7,615 nucleotides of DNA from Pseudomonadota bacterium (GTDB lineage: Bacteria > Pseudomonadota > Alphaproteobacteria > Rhizobiales > Beijerinckiaceae), in assembly GCA_023452965.1 (NCBI GenBank), contig JAEXUU010000144.1:1-7615 (forward strand), given 5' to 3'. Below the pieces are notes generated by a model. It was not told the DNA's origin. It did no database searches and worked only from the letters and a program-made list of their open reading frames with translations. Position numbers and translations under genes: made by a program. Of the stretch, positions 6,311 through 7,615 are shown one piece after another (positions within the stretch are counted from its first letter, which is position 1; every line of letters starts with the position of its first letter).

Positions 6311-7135
6311 TCAGGGCCTGGCGCCGTTGGGCAAGGGCGGGGCGTCGGCCTTCAGCACGATGCCGACGCGGCGGTTGAACGGCAGATAGGGATTGTCCTT
6401 GATCAGCGGCTCGGTGTCGGCCTTGCCGGTGACCGAGGCGAAGCGCTCGTCGGGCACGCCGGCACTGCCGAGGATCTCGCGGACCGCCGAGGCGCGGCCG
6501 ACCGAGAGCGACCAGGGATTGCCCGGCAACAGCGTGCCCGGCCGCGGCGTCGCGGTGTGGCCGGAGATGGCGATCTTGTTGGGCATGCGGCGCAGCGTCG
6601 GGGCGATGGCGGCCAGCAGTTTGCGCATGTTGGCATTGGGCTGGACCGAGCCTTCGTCGAACATGGCGCGCCCTTCCTGGTCGACGAGCTGGATGTCGAG
6701 GCCGGTCTCCGAGACTTCGACCAGGATGTTGCGCGAGAGCTCGCCGATTTCCGGCATCTCGCGCAGGGCCTGACGCAGCGAGGCGGCGGCGAGCGCGAAG
6801 CCGCGGTCGTGCGTGGCCGAGATCAGCCCGTCTTCCTTCTGCTGGTTGTGGTTCGGCGCGGTGTTGTCGGACGCGTCCTCGATCGGGCGGACATAGGCGT
6901 TCTTGATGTGGGTCTTGGTCGGAATGCCGTCGACCTCGACGATGCCGGCGAGGCGGACGTCCCTTTGCGAGCCGAAGGCGTCGCGCATCGAGCCGGCGAC
7001 GATCTGCAGCTTCTGCTTGTCCTGACTCGAATAGGCCGCGACCATCACGAAGAAGGCCATCAGCAGCGCCATCAGATCGGCGAAGGTCACGAACCAGCCG
7101 TGACCGCCATGGCCGCCGCGCTTCTTCTTGGCCAT
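6311..7135 (-). CDS. MotB-like stator protein with OmpA-type peptidoglycan-binding domain
   Basis: This 274-residue protein has a short basic cytoplasmic N terminus and one membrane helix (about residues 14-35). In WFVTFADLMALLMAFFVMV, Asp20 matches the essential proton-carrying Asp32 of E. coli MotB. A plug/linker region (about 36-140) leads to an OmpA-type domain (about 145-262) with ISGHTAT (190-196), NPWSLSVGRA (206-215) and PFNRRVGIVL (252-261). With the MotA-like neighbour it should form an ion-driven stator that anchors to peptidoglycan. The Arg expected to bind the diaminopimelate carboxylate is present (Arg214), but the partner Asp normally following GHT is Ala195, and the usual Asp of the LSxDRA motif is Gly213. 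Its ATG lies 14 bases after the MotA-like stop, with AAGGG (7145-7149) as ribosome site. A flagellar role is likely but no other flagellar gene is visible, so a non-flagellar MotAB-like motor is possible. Confidence 0.9.
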   Translation of the reverse strand: MAKKKRGGHGGHGWFVTFADLMALLMAFFVMVAAYSSQDKQKLQIVAGSMRDAFGSQRDVRLAGIVEVDGIPTKTHIKNAYVRPIEDASDNTAPNHNQQKEDGLISATHDRGFALAAASLRQALREMPEIGELSRNILVEVSETGLDIQLVDQEGRAMFDEGSVQPNANMRKLLAAIAPTLRRMPNKIAISGHTATPRPGTLLPGNPWSLSVGRASAVREILGSAGVPDERFASVTGKADTEPLIKDNPYLPFNRRVGIVLKADAPPLPNGARP

Positions 7136-7149
7136 CGTTCAGCCGCCCT

Positions 7150-7615
7150 TCAGCTGGCTTGCGCCATCTCGGCCCGATGATGATCGGGCAGATAGGCCAG
7201 CAGCATCTCGCGCACCAGGGTCGGGCTCTTGGCGTCGCGCATCTGCAGCACGCCGTCGATGATCAGCGTGCGCGAGATCTCCTCCTCCTCGAGCTTGATG
7301 TGCAGCTTGTCGGCGATCGGCAGGGTGAACATGTTGGCGACCATGGCGCCGTAGAGCGTCGCCAGGAGCGCCGTCGCCATGGCCGGGCCGAGCTTGGAGG
7401 GGTCCGACATGTTGGCGAACATGGTGACCATGCCGAGTATAGTGCCGATCATACCCCAGGCCGGCGCGCAGTCGCCGATCGCTCGGTAGACCTTGGAACC
7501 CTCGTCGAGCCGCTGCAGGAAGTTGTCGCGGTCACGCTCCATCGTGTCGCGGATGAAGTCCTTGTCGTAGCCGTCGGCGATGTAGCGCAGGCCCTGGGCG
7601 AGGAACGGGTCGGAG
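7150..7615 (-). CDS. MotA/PomA-like stator channel subunit (5' part beyond window)
   Basis: The C-terminal 154 residues of a MotA/TolQ/ExbB-superfamily protein are visible. The reading frame stays open to the right edge, so the ATG at 7542 is an internal Met and the true start lies outside. The visible part begins SDPFLAQGLRYIADGYDKDF, the cytoplasmic loop before membrane segment 3. Segment 3 follows in GDCAPAWGMIGTILGMVTMF, with the Pro that corresponds to MotA Pro173, and segment 4 in ALLATLYGAMVANMFTLPIADKL, which also has its Pro. A short charged cytoplasmic tail ends MAQAS. The pattern resembles PomA-type subunits more than the longer E. coli MotA. It sits directly upstream of the MotB-like gene on the same strand, the standard stator operon order. 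The coupling ion, H+ or Na+, cannot be settled from this fragment. Confidence 0.92.
   Translation of the reverse strand, partial: SDPFLAQGLRYIADGYDKDFIRDTMERDRDNFLQRLDEGSKVYRAIGDCAPAWGMIGTILGMVTMFANMSDPSKLGPAMATALLATLYGAMVANMFTLPIADKLHIKLEEEEISRTLIIDGVLQMRDAKSPTLVREMLLAYLPDHHRAEMAQAS

Noticed and set aside
7540..7542. ATG at 7542 as start of the MotA-like gene
   Set aside because: The frame continues upstream with family-like sequence to the window edge, and a start here would remove the loop before membrane segment 3 and all earlier segments.

Overview
The window looks like ordinary chromosome from a GC-rich alphaproteobacterium. A Hyphomicrobiales genus such as Bosea or a relative is my inference from strong G/C third-position codon use, the type of MscS channel with an N-terminal DUF3772-like region, and the PomA-like MotA/MotB pair. 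I see no insertion sequence, phage gene, CRISPR array, tRNA or rRNA.

Layout. (1) Positions 1-2731, minus strand: a two-gene molybdenum hydroxylase operon. A small [2Fe-2S] subunit (IorA-like, 2264-2731) is followed by a large molybdopterin-binding subunit (IorB-like, 2171 to the left edge), which is cut only a few codons before its end. The large subunit carries a twin-arginine export signal, so the mature enzyme is probably periplasmic. (2) Positions 2732-3156: a 425-base gap between divergent transcription units. It holds an AT-rich patch that may be the iorAB promoter and one weak candidate small ORF. (3) Positions 3157-6292, plus strand: a large multi-pass MscS-type mechanosensitive channel, followed after 4 bases by a small CAP-domain lipoprotein, probably translationally coupled. 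(4) Positions 6311-7615, minus strand: a MotB-like stator/OmpA-domain protein preceded by a MotA-like proton-channel subunit that runs off the right edge. The convergent junction between (3) and (4) holds a perfect 20-bp palindrome that could end transcription in both directions.

Three of the four units act in the cell envelope: an exported oxidoreductase, a tension-gated inner-membrane channel with a lipoprotein partner, and a peptidoglycan-linked proton-driven stator. Nothing shows that they work together, and I do not see a clearly new system. The points most worth a second look are the coupling of the CAP lipoprotein to the channel, the Asp-to-Ala change in the peptidoglycan pocket of the MotB-like protein, the departures from consensus in the hydroxylase, and the palindrome. 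Several very long antisense reading frames, the largest covering all of the channel gene, are composition artefacts.
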